Source: Lachnospiraceae bacterium (lineage in GTDB: Bacteria; Bacillota; Clostridia; Lachnospirales; Lachnospiraceae). Taken from it: a stretch of 64,000 nt of DNA. This document shows positions 1-8,139 of this stretch, piece after piece. Under the pieces are notes generated by a model that saw nothing but the letters and a program-made list of their open reading frames with translations, did no database searches and was not told the origin of the DNA. The stretch spans positions 47,665 through 111,664 of the forward strand of contig JAGBBV010000037.1 in assembly GCA_017938315.1 (NCBI GenBank), in the 5' to 3' direction. How positions within the stretch are numbered: position 1 is the first letter of the stretch; each line of letters opens with the position of its first letter. The position numbers were made by a program, and so were the translations under genes.

Positions 1-668
1 TCCTCATCTTTAGGGTATCCTGTGATGATACGGTCAACCAGTGTAGAACAGAAGACGCATGCTTCCTTAAGCCAATCTTTAAATGCTTCTTCCAGGTTCC
101 ATAAATCAGTGAGTTTCATTACGCATTCTTTTAAATGAATGCCATTATCATCAATCAGTTCCACGGGAAGAATAATCAGTCCTTTATCTGCTGCTCCGTA
201 AAAATGCTGATATCTTTCATACAAAAATTTGGTCAGCTTTCCGGGGTAACTCTTAGGTGGGGCCATGTCTAATCTGTCCGAATCATCATAGACAATGCCT
301 GCTTCCGTTGTGTTGGATACAATAAATCTAAGTGTATCCAGTTTTGCATATTCACTGTACTTTTCATACTCTTCATATGCACCCACTGCATCCGTAACAC
401 TGGTGATAATGCGGTTCTGCACGGTCGCCTCACCATCCACAATTCCTCTTAAGGAAACAGTATACTGGCACTGCTGGTTATGTAAGCGTGTAAGCGTGCC
501 GAATTCAATGGGTTTCACAAGTACGATGTCCCCGTCAAAAAAGCCTTTTTCATTGGCTATATCAATCATATAATCCACAAATCCGCGTAAAAAATTGCCT
601 TCTCCGAACTGTAATACTTTGACGGGTCTCTCTTGTTTTTTTGTTATGCTCTTATCTAATAAGCTCAT
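1..668 (-). CDS. uxaB: Tagaturonate reductase (altronate oxidoreductase), 3' part cut by window edge
   Basis: This gene reads leftward off the window, so only about the first 222 residues are visible. The protein opens MSLLDKSITKKQERPVKVLQ and continues with FGEGNFLRGFVDYMID, the NAD-binding start typical of the UxaB branch of the mannitol dehydrogenase family, then RLHNQQCQYTVSLRG and IVSNTTEAGI. UxaB reduces D-tagaturonate to D-altronate in galacturonate breakdown, in the cytoplasm. The ATG at 666-668 is preceded by GGAAAGAAGG. A promoter and a TGTAAG-type operator lie directly upstream (710-758). The family call is firm. UxaB rather than the related fructuronate reductase UxuB is chosen from the start motif and is somewhat less sure. 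It fits the uronate theme of the GH67 locus at 46-48 kb. Confidence 0.85.
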   Translation of the reverse strand, partial: MSLLDKSITKKQERPVKVLQFGEGNFLRGFVDYMIDIANEKGFFDGDIVLVKPIEFGTLTRLHNQQCQYTVSLRGIVDGEATVQNRIITSVTDAVGAYEEYEKYSEYAKLDTLRFIVSNTTEAGIVYDDSDRLDMAPPKSYPGKLTKFLYERYQHFYGAADKGLIILPVELIDDNGIHLKECVMKLTDLWNLEEAFKDWLKEACVFCSTLVDRIITGYPKDE

Positions 669-709
669 CCTTCTTTCCTTCTTTCATTTGGTCTACACCT
701 GCGCCCTAG

Positions 710-758
710 TGTAAGCCCTTACAGTATTGATTTTACAGGTTTTATAGGTTGTAGTCAA
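710..758 (-). promoter_or_regulatory. uxaB promoter with TGTAAG-N3-TTACA operator
   Basis: On the minus strand a -35 box TTGACT (753-758), a 17-bp spacer and a -10 box TAAAAT (730-735) point at uxaB. Just after the -10, over the expected start of transcription, is the dyad TGTAAGGGCTTACA (710-723). A site in this place would normally be a repressor operator. It resembles two sites in front of the transporter operon at 55.4 kb. It is close to a CcpA cre site, but the central CG is missing, so a dedicated LacI-type repressor is the better guess. Confidence 0.6.
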
Positions 759-762
759 CCTA

Positions 763-2688
763 TTATTCCTCTGTTTCAAGCAATCCTTCCACATATTTTC
801 TTTCCATATCATGCCTTGCTTTTCTCACTTCCACAGAATCAAATATAATCGAAAAATCATAATCTTCAGGATACAATTCCTCCGCCGGCACATGGAGTTT
901 TACTCTCTTGTGATTGATGTATATTTTCTTATCCTGGAGTTGCACTCTGAGAACACCTTTCTCATTGATAGGCTCACACACAATTCCAATCTTTTTATCA
1001 GGATAGACCATCACACTGTCACCGCGCTTAAACTTATCTGCAAGTGAATGAAAATCTTTTTCTTTTGCTTTTTTGATGCGCCGTCCTTTTTCCTTTTTTG
1101 CCCCATCTTCCTTCTCTGTCCACACCTCTAATACTTGCTCATTGTTTCCATATGCATAATTTGCAGCTTCCTTTAGCATTGCAGCGGGCATCCCCAGTTT
1201 CTTTGCGATATAAAAAGCACAGCTCTCTCCCGCTTCACCGATAATTAATTGATATAAGGGCCTTAGGCTCTCTTTGTCAAAAGTCATCCTGGCATTTACC
1301 ACACCTTCTTCTTTATCTGCATAAGTCTTTATTTCAGGATAATGAGTCGTCACCAGATAAAGGCATCCGCATTTTTTAAGTTCCTTCAAGATAGCAACGG
1401 CAATTCCCATTCCTTCCGCCGGATCCGTACCGGAACCAAGCTCATCCATAACCACAAGGCTTTCCTCTCCTGCTTTCTTCAAAATAGAGAGAACATTCTT
1501 TATATGTGCCGAGAACGTAGAAAGATTCTCTGATAAATTTTGCCCATCGCCGATATCACACAAAATCACATTATTCATACATATATGTGCCTGCTTTGCT
1601 GCCACATGAAGTCCGCACTGTGCAAGCAGGCAATTCAGTGCTACGGTCTTAATCGCCACAGTTTTTCCACCCGTGTTGGGTCCTGTAATAATAATGCCGT
1701 TTATACCATTCCCGATTTCAAATTGAAGCGGTATATTCACGCTTTTATCCATAAGCGGATGTCTTCCGTCTGTAAGGTGAATATAACGCTGCGTATTTAT
1801 CTGCGGCTCTATGCCGTCATAATGCATACTAAGTTTTCCTTTGGCAAATATGAAATCCAGTTTTTCTACCGTAGCATGATTACGATATATCACTTCTGCT
1901 TTGTCCGAAAGCAGCACTGACAACGTATACAAAATTCTTCGCTCTTCGTTCTCCTCGTCAATTCGCATCTCTTGTAATTCATCATAGAGCTTTGCCACTG
2001 CCACCGGCTCTATAAACAACGTATTTCCTGTAGACGACTTGTCAATCACCGAGCCGCTTATTTTAAATTTGTATTCTTTCTTTACCGGAATACAAATATG
2101 CCCGTTTCTGATGGTGCTGAAACTATCTGCCATACACTCTTTATTCGCTCTGATGGTTGCATCTGCTTTTTCACGCATCCTGCTTTCTGTACGGTCTATT
2201 CCTTCCCGAAGGGATTTCAGTAGCTTGGAAGCATAATCATCTACCCTGCCACTTCGTATTTTGTCATTGATTTCTGCTCTGATTTCCTCCATAGAATCCA
2301 GATTCTCTTCATAATAAGGCAGACCGATATCGTATGCCTTTCCGCGGCACAAATAATCCTTTAGTCTTTTGATTGCAGTCAGATTATTTGCGGCTTTTTG
2401 AAGCTGATCCGGGGTCAGGCAAACACCTTTCTCTGCCATCTCCACAAACTCAGTCACTTCATCCGCAAGAGCCAACGGCACATCACCGCATTTTTCCAAC
2501 ATAACTTTTGCCTCGCTCGTTCCACGAAGCAGGCTCTTAACCTCTGTTTCTGATAAACTCGGCTGCAATTCTTTTATTTTCTCCTTTGCATTTCCCGTAA
2601 CTGCAAAATCTGAAAGCTGTTCTATTATTTTGTCAAACTCCAGCATTTTTGCCGAAGGTGTTTCATAAAAATACTCTTTTTTATTCAT
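763..2688 (-). CDS. MutS2-like ATPase lacking the Smr nuclease domain
   Basis: 641 residues with the MutS core and lever region (about 20-330), then the ATPase: Walker A GPNTGGKT at 336-343, the signature-like NLSTFSAH near 388, and Walker B LVVMDELGSGTDP from 411. The order and lack of an N-terminal mismatch-binding domain are those of MutS2, which acts on branched DNA and, in Bacillus, on collided ribosomes. MutS2 proteins are usually near 780 residues and end in an Smr domain. This one stops after a KOW-like basic segment (about 560-610), so no Smr nuclease is present. The reading frame looks intact, so it is probably a separate subfamily rather than a truncation. It follows the GNAT gene by 26 bp and is likely co-transcribed with it. 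Function is inferred. Confidence 0.8.
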   Translation of the reverse strand: MNKKEYFYETPSAKMLEFDKIIEQLSDFAVTGNAKEKIKELQPSLSETEVKSLLRGTSEAKVMLEKCGDVPLALADEVTEFVEMAEKGVCLTPDQLQKAANNLTAIKRLKDYLCRGKAYDIGLPYYEENLDSMEEIRAEINDKIRSGRVDDYASKLLKSLREGIDRTESRMREKADATIRANKECMADSFSTIRNGHICIPVKKEYKFKISGSVIDKSSTGNTLFIEPVAVAKLYDELQEMRIDEENEERRILYTLSVLLSDKAEVIYRNHATVEKLDFIFAKGKLSMHYDGIEPQINTQRYIHLTDGRHPLMDKSVNIPLQFEIGNGINGIIITGPNTGGKTVAIKTVALNCLLAQCGLHVAAKQAHICMNNVILCDIGDGQNLSENLSTFSAHIKNVLSILKKAGEESLVVMDELGSGTDPAEGMGIAVAILKELKKCGCLYLVTTHYPEIKTYADKEEGVVNARMTFDKESLRPLYQLIIGEAGESCAFYIAKKLGMPAAMLKEAANYAYGNNEQVLEVWTEKEDGAKKEKGRRIKKAKEKDFHSLADKFKRGDSVMVYPDKKIGIVCEPINEKGVLRVQLQDKKIYINHKRVKLHVPAEELYPEDYDFSIIFDSVEVRKARHDMERKYVEGLLETEE

Positions 2689-2714
2689 TTTCTTTCTTCC
2701 TCATTTTACATCTC

Positions 2715-3293
2715 TTACAATGCATCGTAGTAATCATATTCAAGTGTCCCTTGTATCTCATCCAGGCTACCCTGTACCAATTCCTTTACCATCAGACAAT
2801 TGATATGAGGCAAGTGAACTGTTTTTCCCGGCATAATTCCATGATTCGCCGCAGTTTCAAAACCGCGTGCATGATAATTAGCAGGATCACCCTCTACAAG
2901 TACAGCTTTGAATCCCATTTCTTTTGCCCTTCGAAAACCAAATTCAATCATATCTTTTGAAATATGCTGTCTTTGCAACCTGGTTTCAACCGCTGCGGGT
3001 GTCAAAAGAAGCAGCTCCTCTTCATAGTTACCGTTTAAATGAAATCTTGAAAACATTACATATCCGATTACATGGTTGTCTTCGTCTAGTGCAATGAGTT
3101 CCAAGTCCGGCAAATAACACTTTTTGCTACGGATTTCTTCTACCAGCGCCCGCACTTCTTTTCCTTCCTCTTTACCATAATGATCGGTAAATACGCGCTC
3201 AATAAGCTCCAGGCTCTCCTGCATATATTCTTTTGTAATTGATTGAATTGTTTTATATATTTTGTTTTTATTTATTTCATTTTTGTTTGTCAT
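2715..3293 (-). CDS. GNAT family N-acetyltransferase (YhbS-like)
   Basis: 192 residues. The central part has the GNAT fold signature: a beta strand LELIALDEDNHVIGYVMFSR and the segment KAVLVEGDPANYHARGF, which is typical of YhbS-type acetyltransferases (the VEGDP..Y..-GF motif). These enzymes transfer acetyl groups from acetyl-CoA to an amine; the substrate cannot be read from the sequence. The ATG is preceded by GGAG at a 5-base distance. It is the first gene of a likely operon with the MutS2-like gene 26 bp downstream, and it lies behind a leader with three hairpins (3371-3556). A leader peptide with terminators in front of an acetyltransferase would fit an inducible resistance gene, but this is only a suggestion. 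Confidence 0.8.
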   Translation of the reverse strand: MTNKNEINKNKIYKTIQSITKEYMQESLELIERVFTDHYGKEEGKEVRALVEEIRSKKCYLPDLELIALDEDNHVIGYVMFSRFHLNGNYEEELLLLTPAAVETRLQRQHISKDMIEFGFRRAKEMGFKAVLVEGDPANYHARGFETAANHGIMPGKTVHLPHINCLMVKELVQGSLDEIQGTLEYDYYDAL

Positions 3294-3370
3294 GTTTACT
3301 CCTTTTCTGTTCCCTCACAGGACATTTTCATCTATTTATTTCAATTTCTGTTATTCTATATGAGGAAAAC

Positions 3371-3417
3371 AAAAAACCACAGAAATATCCGCCCTAATGG
3401 GGAGCCTACTTCTGTGG
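3371..3417 (-). terminator. Hairpin terminator, third in the leader
   Basis: On the minus strand the 8-bp arms CCACAGAA/TTCTGTGG (3410-3417 with 3377-3384) enclose an inner GC-rich stem and are followed directly by TTTTTT. It is a good Rho-independent terminator shape between the leader region and the GNAT gene. Confidence 0.7.
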
Positions 3418-3424
3418 TCTTTAC

Positions 3425-3454
3425 AAAAAAGAGCATAGCCATGCTGCTATGCTC
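3425..3454 (-). terminator. Hairpin terminator, second in the leader
   Basis: Perfect 9-bp arms GAGCATAGC/GCTATGCTC (3446-3454 with 3431-3439), a 6-base loop, and a run of six T on the minus strand (3425-3430). This is a strong intrinsic terminator for leftward transcripts. Confidence 0.8.
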
Positions 3455-3529
3455 AAATAAACATTTTATTCTTTAATAAACCTATAAAGAGTATGATAAG
3501 CATTTCATAAGGCAGATAAATGGACACAC

Positions 3530-3640
3530 AAAAAACACCGCAGGATCGTCTCCTGCTTTCTTTGTTCGTCCTTACAACTGTTTAGTTCGTTGATTCCCTC
3601 GCATCTACAATGCTTAACATAAAAACCCTCTTAAATCTTT
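3530..3640 (-). ncRNA. Short leader or small RNA with micro-ORF and first terminator-like hairpin
   Basis: The promoter at 3659-3687 should start RNA near 3652. Within about 120 bases this RNA has a 12-codon ORF (3582-3620) and a 6-bp hairpin GCAGGA/TCCTGC (3540-3556) followed four bases later by TTTTTT. No longer ORF is present on either strand between 3294 and 3788. I do not recognise it as a known RNA family; it is not a T-box, SRP RNA or tmRNA. It could be a leader controlling the GNAT/MutS2-like genes by attenuation, or a separate small RNA. Confidence 0.45.
3582..3620 (-). CDS. Putative 12-residue leader peptide
   Basis: ATG at 3618-3620 follows GAGGG at 5 bases, a proper ribosome site, and the frame reads MLSIVDARESTN then TAA. 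It lies about 30 bases after the predicted start of a strong promoter and is followed by a terminator-like hairpin. The location is that of a leader peptide. A micro-ORF this short can arise by chance, so only the combination with promoter, ribosome site and hairpins supports it. Confidence 0.4.
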   Translation of the reverse strand: MLSIVDARESTN

Positions 3641-3658
3641 GTTAATCTTTCTAGTGAA

Positions 3659-3687
3659 AATATAATACAAAATAACCATTCTGTCAA
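3659..3687 (-). promoter_or_regulatory. Strong sigma-A type promoter without an adjacent long ORF
   Basis: Minus strand: TTGACA (3682-3687), 17-base spacer, TATATT (3659-3664). It lies just after the terminator of the GH13 gene (3717-3753), so it begins a new transcription unit running into the micro-ORF and the three hairpins. Confidence 0.7.
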
Positions 3688-3710
3688 TAAATTGTAGGGT
3701 TACGATTATA

Positions 3711-3753
3711 ACAAAAAGCAGCAAAAAATGTTATTGATACATTTTTTGCTGCT
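3711..3753 (-). terminator. Terminator of the AKR/GH13 operon
   Basis: Perfect 15-bp arms (3739-3753 with 3717-3731, sequence AGCAGCAAAAAATGT), a 7-base loop, then TTTTTGTT on the minus strand, 35 bp after the GH13 stop codon. Confidence 0.85.
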
Positions 3754-3788
3754 TTGCTTAAAATACTTATTAAGTTTCTTCTATTCTT

Positions 3789-5327
3789 TTATACCTTCAA
3801 AAAGCTTACACTACATGCCGGTGCACAAACCTTACCGTCCACCGCTTTGGCCTCTCCTCCAAAGGAATAGATAACTTCTGACGGATTTAAGTCACAATCA
3901 AATTTGACTTCTCTATCTGACGGATTAAGAACCACCAGAATCTTTTCTTCTTCCGCACTTCTCACATACGCAAAAGGATAACTTTCTTTCTCTGCATAAA
4001 CAAATGTTATCTCTCCCTTACTCTGCAGTGCTTTATGATTCTGTCTGATTGCAATCAATTTTCTGATTTCATGATATAAGGATTTTTCATCCGCCTGCTG
4101 ATTCTCTACAGTCGGTCTATCTTTACTTTCATCCTGCTTAATGTATAACTTATCTTTAGACGCTGTACTAAAACCTGCGTTTACGCCGCCATCCCACTGC
4201 ATAGGACTGCGGGCACCGGTACGGTTATAACCGCCTTCTACGGAAATCAGATTTTCCACATGACGCATACCGATTTCATCACCGTAATATATAAAGGGAG
4301 CTCCCGGCATGGATAAAAGAAAGGCAAATGCAATCTTCATCTCATCCTCATCCAGTGTCCGTGCAAGTCTATCCATATCATGGTTGCCGGAAGGAATACA
4401 GATAAGACCCTTTTTCTCAGACTTCTTGTAGTTTTCTATATACTTTTCAACAAAGGCTGAAATATCTCCCTTGCCTTCTTTGTTAAAGTAAGGATGCTCA
4501 CATCGGAACAAATCGTTGTAATGGGATGGTCCAAAGTGAAGCAGAAAATCCATATGAAAGCCACCCTGTAATGCCTTATCAGGTTCACCCCATTCAGAAA
4601 CCAGTGCAGCCTGTGGAAACTCTTCATCCAAAAATTTTCTTACCTTCTGCCAAAGGGCAATGGTACCTTTTCCTTCTTCATCCTGCTTTACGAGGGAACC
4701 GGCCATATCCACACGAAAACCATCGCAGCCCATGGTAAGCCAAAAACGCATCACGTTTTTCATTTCTTCCAAAGTAGCTCTCGGGCCTTCATCTTCAGGA
4801 GACATCTGCCATGGTCTTGTAATCTTATAATAACCATAGTTAAGTGCCGGTTGTGAGGAAAAGAAATTCAGGGCGCAGGAACCGTCCCTATCGGAAATTC
4901 CCCGAAGGCTGCCCATATTTTCCGGTGCTTCCCAAACATTATCTGTCCAAATATATCTGTCACTATATTCATTTCTCTCGGGCTTCATGGATTCCTTAAA
5001 CCATTCATGCTCTACAGAAGTATGTCCCGGTACTAAATCAAACAGTATATGCATCCCGCGTTTATGTACTTCTTCGAACAACTGCTTTGCATCTTCGTTA
5101 GTTCCGTATCTGGGTGCAATGGTATAGTAGTCTTCCACATCATACCCTGCATCCCCAAAGGGGGATTTGAAACATGGATTTATCCACAATGCATTGCAGC
5201 CCAATTCCCTAATATAATCCAGTTTTGAAATGATTCCCTGAAAATCACCGATACCATCAGCATTAGAATCCATAAAGGACTGTGGGTATATCTCATAAAA
5301 AATTGCATTATCAAGCCACTTCGCCAT
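3789..5327 (-). CDS. GH13 alpha-amylase family glucosidase
   Basis: 512 residues, a cytoplasmic alpha-glucan hydrolase of family GH13 with no signal peptide. The barrel starts at WLDNAIFYEIYPQSFMD and carries the three catalytic carboxylates: nucleophile Asp207 in GFRVDMAG, acid/base Glu245 in VSEWGEP and Asp317 in SGNHDMDR. The usual conserved region I (D-x-V-x-N-H) reads DLVPGHTS at 97-104, so its Asn is replaced by Gly. A beta-sandwich C domain fills roughly 420-512. It probably cleaves imported malto-oligosaccharides or a related alpha-glucoside; the exact bond is not readable. It sits 15 bp after the aldo/keto reductase gene, with GAGGTGATAACAA before its ATG, and is closed by the terminator at 3711-3753. 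Confidence 0.87.
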   Translation of the reverse strand: MAKWLDNAIFYEIYPQSFMDSNADGIGDFQGIISKLDYIRELGCNALWINPCFKSPFGDAGYDVEDYYTIAPRYGTNEDAKQLFEEVHKRGMHILFDLVPGHTSVEHEWFKESMKPERNEYSDRYIWTDNVWEAPENMGSLRGISDRDGSCALNFFSSQPALNYGYYKITRPWQMSPEDEGPRATLEEMKNVMRFWLTMGCDGFRVDMAGSLVKQDEEGKGTIALWQKVRKFLDEEFPQAALVSEWGEPDKALQGGFHMDFLLHFGPSHYNDLFRCEHPYFNKEGKGDISAFVEKYIENYKKSEKKGLICIPSGNHDMDRLARTLDEDEMKIAFAFLLSMPGAPFIYYGDEIGMRHVENLISVEGGYNRTGARSPMQWDGGVNAGFSTASKDKLYIKQDESKDRPTVENQQADEKSLYHEIRKLIAIRQNHKALQSKGEITFVYAEKESYPFAYVRSAEEEKILVVLNPSDREVKFDCDLNPSEVIYSFGGEAKAVDGKVCAPACSVSFLKV

Positions 5328-5342
5328 TTGTTATCACCTCAA

Positions 5343-6479
5343 TTACAACACATACTTTCTCTCATCTAAATCCTTCTGTACTTTTTCAAGGTCTTCCCTT
5401 ATGGAAATTTTCTGAGGACAAGCCGCTTCACATTTACCGCATTTAACACAATTCTTGGCCTGCTTTTTATCTCCCATGTCTGTTTCCCATTTCCAGCTTA
5501 CCACATTATAATTCTGATACATATGGTAAGTATTCCATGCACTGAAGCATCCGGGGATATCTACACCTGCGGGACAGGGCATACAATAACGGCATCCGGT
5601 ACACCCATTCTGGACACGGCTGTTTAATACTTCCACCACTTTATCAATGGTATTCTTCTCATTCTCCGATAATACCTTAAAGCCGGTAAATGTCTTTAAA
5701 TTGTCCTCTACCTGTTCCATGGATGACATGCCACTCAAAATCACCTTTACTCCGGGCAGACTTCCTACCCAGCGAAGGGCAAATGATGCAACAGATGCAT
5801 CCTTATCCATATCCCTAAACATACCTGTGATATCTTCTGCAAAAGAAGCTAAAGAGCCACCCTTAATCGGTTCCATTACCACTACCGGAATTCCTCTCTC
5901 TGCCGCCAGTGCATATCCCTTTAAGCCGGCCTGTTCCTCTGCATCCATATAATTCAGCTGAATCTGGCAGAAATCCCAGTCTCTTTCATTTAAAATATCT
6001 TCAAACACCTCATAACTGTCATGGAAAGAAAAGCCAATGTATTTTATTTTTCCTTCACTACGCAATTTCTCAAGAACTTCCAAATATCCCACTTCTCTCA
6101 TTTTGCGGATTCTGTCCGCATCCATGGCATGAAGCAGGTAAAAATCTATGTAATCTGTCTGCAAACGCTCAAGCTGCTCTGCAAAAATTCTTTCAATATC
6201 TTCTTTGGTTTCCACCAACCAAACAGGCAACTTAGTCGCCAGATAAAAAGATTCTCTCGGATACTTCTGAAGCACCTTGCCTACAAAAGGCTCACTTTCC
6301 CCATTATGGTACGGGTAAGCCGTATCAATATAATTTACCCCTGCAGCAATTGCCTTATCAATCATTTTCTCCGCTTCTGCTTCATCAATTTTCCCCTCTT
6401 TAGTAACAGGAAAACGCATACACCCAAATCCCAGTAGTGAAGTTTCAATTCCCAATTTTTCTAATTTTCTCTTTTCCAT
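5343..6479 (-). CDS. Aldo/keto reductase with C-terminal 4Fe-4S ferredoxin-like segment
   Basis: 378 residues. The first 270 form the aldo/keto reductase barrel with the catalytic set Asp (NYIDTAYPY), Tyr (same segment), Lys (LATKLPVW) and His (YLLHAMD). The C-terminal 100 residues hold CTGCRYCMPCPAGV and CVKCGKCEAACPQ, two cysteine clusters that would bind iron-sulfur. This predicted oxidoreductase type is common in anaerobes; its substrate is unknown. The ATG is preceded by GGAGGAG. It forms an operon with the GH13 gene 15 bp downstream, so its carbonyl substrate may be a sugar derivative, but that is inference. Confidence 0.85.
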   Translation of the reverse strand: MEKRKLEKLGIETSLLGFGCMRFPVTKEGKIDEAEAEKMIDKAIAAGVNYIDTAYPYHNGESEPFVGKVLQKYPRESFYLATKLPVWLVETKEDIERIFAEQLERLQTDYIDFYLLHAMDADRIRKMREVGYLEVLEKLRSEGKIKYIGFSFHDSYEVFEDILNERDWDFCQIQLNYMDAEEQAGLKGYALAAERGIPVVVMEPIKGGSLASFAEDITGMFRDMDKDASVASFALRWVGSLPGVKVILSGMSSMEQVEDNLKTFTGFKVLSENEKNTIDKVVEVLNSRVQNGCTGCRYCMPCPAGVDIPGCFSAWNTYHMYQNYNVVSWKWETDMGDKKQAKNCVKCGKCEAACPQKISIREDLEKVQKDLDERKYVL

Positions 6480-6687
6480 GAAAAATACTCTCCTCCATAT
6501 CGTATTAGCAAAACATAATTATTTATATTATATCACCTATTTCCGGTATACGACTACTCATTCCTTCACTAATTATTGCTCAAAACTTGTCTTTTCCCAT
6601 GTCACTTTTTGTCTCATTCAAAATAATTATTTTCTTTGCCTTGAAACACTTGAAAAAAATGAAAAAACAGTTAATATTAAAACATAC

Positions 6688-6702
6688 TATAAAACGTTTT
6701 AC
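6688..6702. promoter_or_regulatory. Palindromic operator candidate before the GH43 gene
   Basis: The segment TAAAACGTTTTA is a 12-bp perfect palindrome with central CG, about 30 bp before the GH43 start codon. LacI-type repressors bind such dyads. It does not match the TGTAAG sites found near uxaB and the second transporter. Confidence 0.35.
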
Positions 6703-6729
6703 TTAACCAGAATTTAGGAGGAAATTATT

Positions 6730-8058
6730 ATGGCAAATCCTTATTTACCACTTTGGGAGTACATCCCTGACGGAGAACCCCGTGTTTTTGGCGACAGAGT
6801 ATATATTTATGGTTCACATGACAGTGCAGGCTCCTATGCTTTTTGCGATACAAAATTAATGGTATGGTCTGCTTCTGTAGATGATTTAAACAACTGGAAG
6901 TGCCACGGTGATATTTTCCGTACCACAGACGGCGAAGACCGCAAAGCAGATGTTGACTGGACAAACGGAAGGCTCTTTGCTCCCGACGTTGTAGAAAAAG
7001 ACGGCCGTTACTATTTATACGCATATATACAGGAAGCGAAAGGCTGTGTAGCAGTCAGCGACAAGCCTGAAGGACCCTTTACCTTACTGAGCCAGTATAA
7101 ATATCCCATACCTGACGGAACAGAGGGCTTTGACGATGGTATTTTTATTGATCCCGGTGTTCTTGTGGATGACGACGGAAAAGCATATATTTACTGTGGC
7201 TTCCTTAGTTCTTATATGGCAGAACTGAACGCTGACAATATGTACGAAGTGCTTGACGGAACGTTCCAAACAGATATCATTCCCAAGGGTGATGAGCCTT
7301 GGCAGTTCTTTGAAGCATGTTCTCCCAGAAAAGTAGGCGATACCTACTATTTAATTTATTCACCCATGCATTGCAGTAACCTTGCTTATGCAACTTCCGA
7401 TTCACCCACAGGTCCCTTTACCTTCCGTGGAAATATTATCGACAGCGGTGACAATTATCCCGGTGGAAATAACCATGGTTCTATCTGCTGCATTAAAGGA
7501 CAGTGGTACATCTTCTATCATCGTATGACCAATAATTCTATCTTCTCCAGAAGAGGATGTGTGGAAAAAATTGAGATTTTAGAAGACGGCACGATTCCTC
7601 AGGTAGAAGCAACTTCCCTTGGATTTGAAGACTCCTTAAATCCTTACAAGCAGACTCCTGCAGACATCGCCTGTGTTTTAACAAACGGTGCTTATATCAT
7701 AGAGCATAACGAATTTGAGCGTTGCATTACCGGCATTAAATCCGGCACTGTAATGGGTTATAAATATTATGACTTTGGTGAAGATTTCGGAAGCAAGACC
7801 ATGCAGTTTGCCGCAAAGGTAAGAGGGTTTGGTGCTCCCTGCAAAATCAAAATTGTATTGGATGACTTTGAAAACGGAAAAGAAATCGGCGAATGTATCA
7901 TCGGACTTGACGATGGCGTATACAAGGCAAAGATTGAAAACGTAACCGGACGTCATGCTGTATATCTTATCGCTGAAAGCCTTGCAAACGGCTGGGACTG
8001 CGAACGTTTCCACAATCGTCCCATGATGGAACTTGAGTCCTTTGTATTCATGAAATAG
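6730..8058 (+). CDS. GH43 beta-xylosidase / alpha-L-arabinofuranosidase
   Basis: 442 residues without signal peptide, so a cytoplasmic glycosidase. The first 310 residues fit the five-bladed GH43 propeller: FGDRVYIYGSHD near the start, FIDPGVLVDDDGKAYIY (the pKa-tuning Asp) and WQFFEACSPRKV, whose Glu is the likely general acid. Residues from about 335 look like a CBM6-type beta sandwich (YYDFGEDFG, VRGFGAPCKIKIVLDD). Substrates are probably xylo- or arabino-oligosaccharides, matching the xylan locus at 37-55 kb. The ATG follows AGGAGGAAATTATT. The gene stands alone between the divergent AKR gene and ptb. Which of the two activities it has cannot be decided from sequence alone. Confidence 0.85.
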   Translation: MANPYLPLWEYIPDGEPRVFGDRVYIYGSHDSAGSYAFCDTKLMVWSASVDDLNNWKCHGDIFRTTDGEDRKADVDWTNGRLFAPDVVEKDGRYYLYAYIQEAKGCVAVSDKPEGPFTLLSQYKYPIPDGTEGFDDGIFIDPGVLVDDDGKAYIYCGFLSSYMAELNADNMYEVLDGTFQTDIIPKGDEPWQFFEACSPRKVGDTYYLIYSPMHCSNLAYATSDSPTGPFTFRGNIIDSGDNYPGGNNHGSICCIKGQWYIFYHRMTNNSIFSRRGCVEKIEILEDGTIPQVEATSLGFEDSLNPYKQTPADIACVLTNGAYIIEHNEFERCITGIKSGTVMGYKYYDFGEDFGSKTMQFAAKVRGFGAPCKIKIVLDDFENGKEIGECIIGLDDGVYKAKIENVTGRHAVYLIAESLANGWDCERFHNRPMMELESFVFMK

Positions 8059-8059
8059 A

Positions 8060-8088
8060 TTGATATTTACCCATAAATATGGTATGAT
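8060..8088 (+). promoter_or_regulatory. Promoter of ptb-buk
   Basis: TTGATA (8060-8065), 17-base spacer and TATGAT (8083-8088), beginning at the GH43 stop codon and about 50 bp before the ptb start. It gives the butyrate genes their own transcription start. Confidence 0.65.
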
Positions 8089-8139
8089 GATAGTTGCGTT
8101 ATAAATTTAACAAATATCAAAAATAAGAGGTAAAGACAA

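Noticed and set aside
3371-3417. Possible plus-strand purine or other riboswitch aptamer
   Set aside because: No known aptamer core was recognised, no plus-strand gene follows, and the hairpin has its T-run on the minus strand.
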